A stretch of 64,000 bases of DNA from assembly GCA_036417435.1 (NCBI GenBank), contig CM070911.1, positions 7,378,001-7,442,000 of the forward strand, read 5' to 3'. This document shows, piece by piece, positions 62,830-64,000 of the stretch. Source of the DNA: Inia geoffrensis (lineage: Eukaryota; Chordata; Mammalia; Artiodactyla; Iniidae). Under the pieces are notes generated by a model. That model saw only the letters and a list, made by a program, of their open reading frames with translations, had not been told where the DNA came from and searched no databases. Both the position numbers and the translations under genes were made by a program. Numbering within the stretch: the first letter of the stretch is position 1; every line of letters starts with the position of its first letter.

Positions 62830-64000
62830 TTTTTTTCAACACCGAAACTGCAAGTGGAATGACAGAATTGCAATAATTCAAGCTCTGTTTTTTGCCTTCA
62901 CAGCCACTGTGATATCCAAGTGTTTGGGATGACCAGGGCTAAAGTCAGAAAATCCCAGCTGACTGGGACCAGTTGGTCAGGCCACCAGAGCATCGTCCCC
63001 CATGAGCAAGCCCCAGAATGAACGCAGGTGGTCCAGTCTGTGGGAATCAGGCCCAGCCGTGGAACTGGGAGTTCTTCGAATTAATTTAGGTGCAGAATAC
63101 AATGTTCATGAAAGGGCAGGTAATGAAAACGTGAAGTTCACATCTATGTTGTTAAAACTCAATCATAACCACAGCAGTTGTTTTGAACAAAGGAATTTTT
63201 GCAAGGAGGAGTATTTTATCAGTGACATTGTTTAAAATTGATGGGCATGGTGATAATAATACGCAGAGCAGCTTTTAGTCCGTTTTATTACCGTTTTAAA
63301 AATTATCTACAGGCCATGCAGGTCCTCACTGCCTGCACCTGGGCTCCACTCTCCCGCCCTCAAACCACATCTCCTGGTCAGCACAAATGCTGCTCTGGTC
63401 AGAGTGAGCCTCGGGGTCATGGGGATGTCCTTCCATCTCTGTGCATCTGGGCATCTAGCGATTATTCTGTCGGGTCACTGGACGTAGAGTTTTGCGGGCC
63501 TGTTGTCGATTGCGGGTGTATTGGGTGAACTGCTACATGCCCAGCTCAGACCTGGACGTTTGGAAGGGACACAACCACTGTCAGTTTTCACATCTGCCTC
63601 TGCATCTACCTGGGCCAGTTTCCTTTCCTGGAATAGCTGACCCTTTGATGCTTGCTGATTGAATTTGTCTCATCCCAAATCAGGGAAGCCCCAGTCCCTG
63701 GACTCCTATGTATCGCTTTGCCTTTGGCCTCTCCGGAATCTCTTGGCCACATCTGATTTGTCTGGTCTCTGCTTTCTAAACAAGGTGGAGAACTAGCCTT
63801 CTGCCGTGGGCTGTCTTGTGATCCCAGTAGACTGCACGGTCCTTGGATGGTGGGACAATGTTTTCCCTTCATTGCACCCTTGTGGAGACTGAACCCCACA
63901 GTCTCCAGTGAGGCCCTCGTGTCAGATGTTTGGGGTCCCATTCCATGCAGCTTCTCGGTGCTGACTGTAGTGGAGACGTGTGGTTCCAGATGGTACTGAA
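62830..64000. other. Intergenic stretch to the window end
   Basis: Unique DNA; no exon, RNA gene or clear repeat is recognised. Confidence 0.35.

Overview
The window is nuclear DNA of a mammal, almost certainly a cetacean and probably a toothed whale. Two things show this. Two spliced vertebrate genes can be rebuilt exon by exon. The many young SINEs are tRNA-derived elements of the CHR type (CHR-1-like and CHR-2-like) with perfect target-site duplications, and I saw no ruminant Bov-tA or BovB elements. There are no bacterial-style operons, no CRISPR arrays and no viral genes. Apart from the two genes the window is intron, intergenic DNA and retroelements.

Layout. 1-31,497: no coding exon. 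This stretch is most likely the long intron in front of the first coding exon of HPCAL1. It holds a nearly full-length but dead L1 on the minus strand (5,849-12,039, with a 14-bp target duplication), an older L1 piece (about 1,150-2,560), several CHR SINEs, MIR pieces, a solo MaLR-type LTR (28,729-29,115) and GT microsatellites. 31,498-about 37,832: the three coding exons and 3' UTR of HPCAL1 on the plus strand; together they give a complete 193-residue neuronal calcium sensor with a canonical AATAAA. About 37,833-46,010: spacer between two convergent genes. About 46,010-53,189: the whole ODC1 gene on the minus strand, with two 5'-UTR exons, ten coding exons (461 residues), a TATA-box CpG-island promoter, paired CACGTG E-boxes in intron 1 and a 10-codon upstream ORF. 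53,190-64,000: intergenic DNA upstream of ODC1 with further SINEs, LTR remnants, an L2 piece and MIRs.

The HPCAL1-ODC1 order and convergent orientation agree with the known mammalian arrangement (human 2p25.1). The two genes are not known to share a pathway. HPCAL1 is a myristoylated calcium sensor; ODC1 is the rate-limiting enzyme of polyamine synthesis and one of the shortest-lived proteins in the cell. The sequence shows the ODC1 control layers directly: MYC-type E-boxes, a GC-rich leader with a uORF, and the C-terminal degradation tail.

I found no convincing undescribed biological system. The observations most worth a check are the altered C-terminal degron of ODC1, the repeated unit and SINE-like module in the L1 5' UTR, and the overlapping target sites of two independent retroelement insertions. 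Family names for old repeats come from pattern recognition, not a library search.
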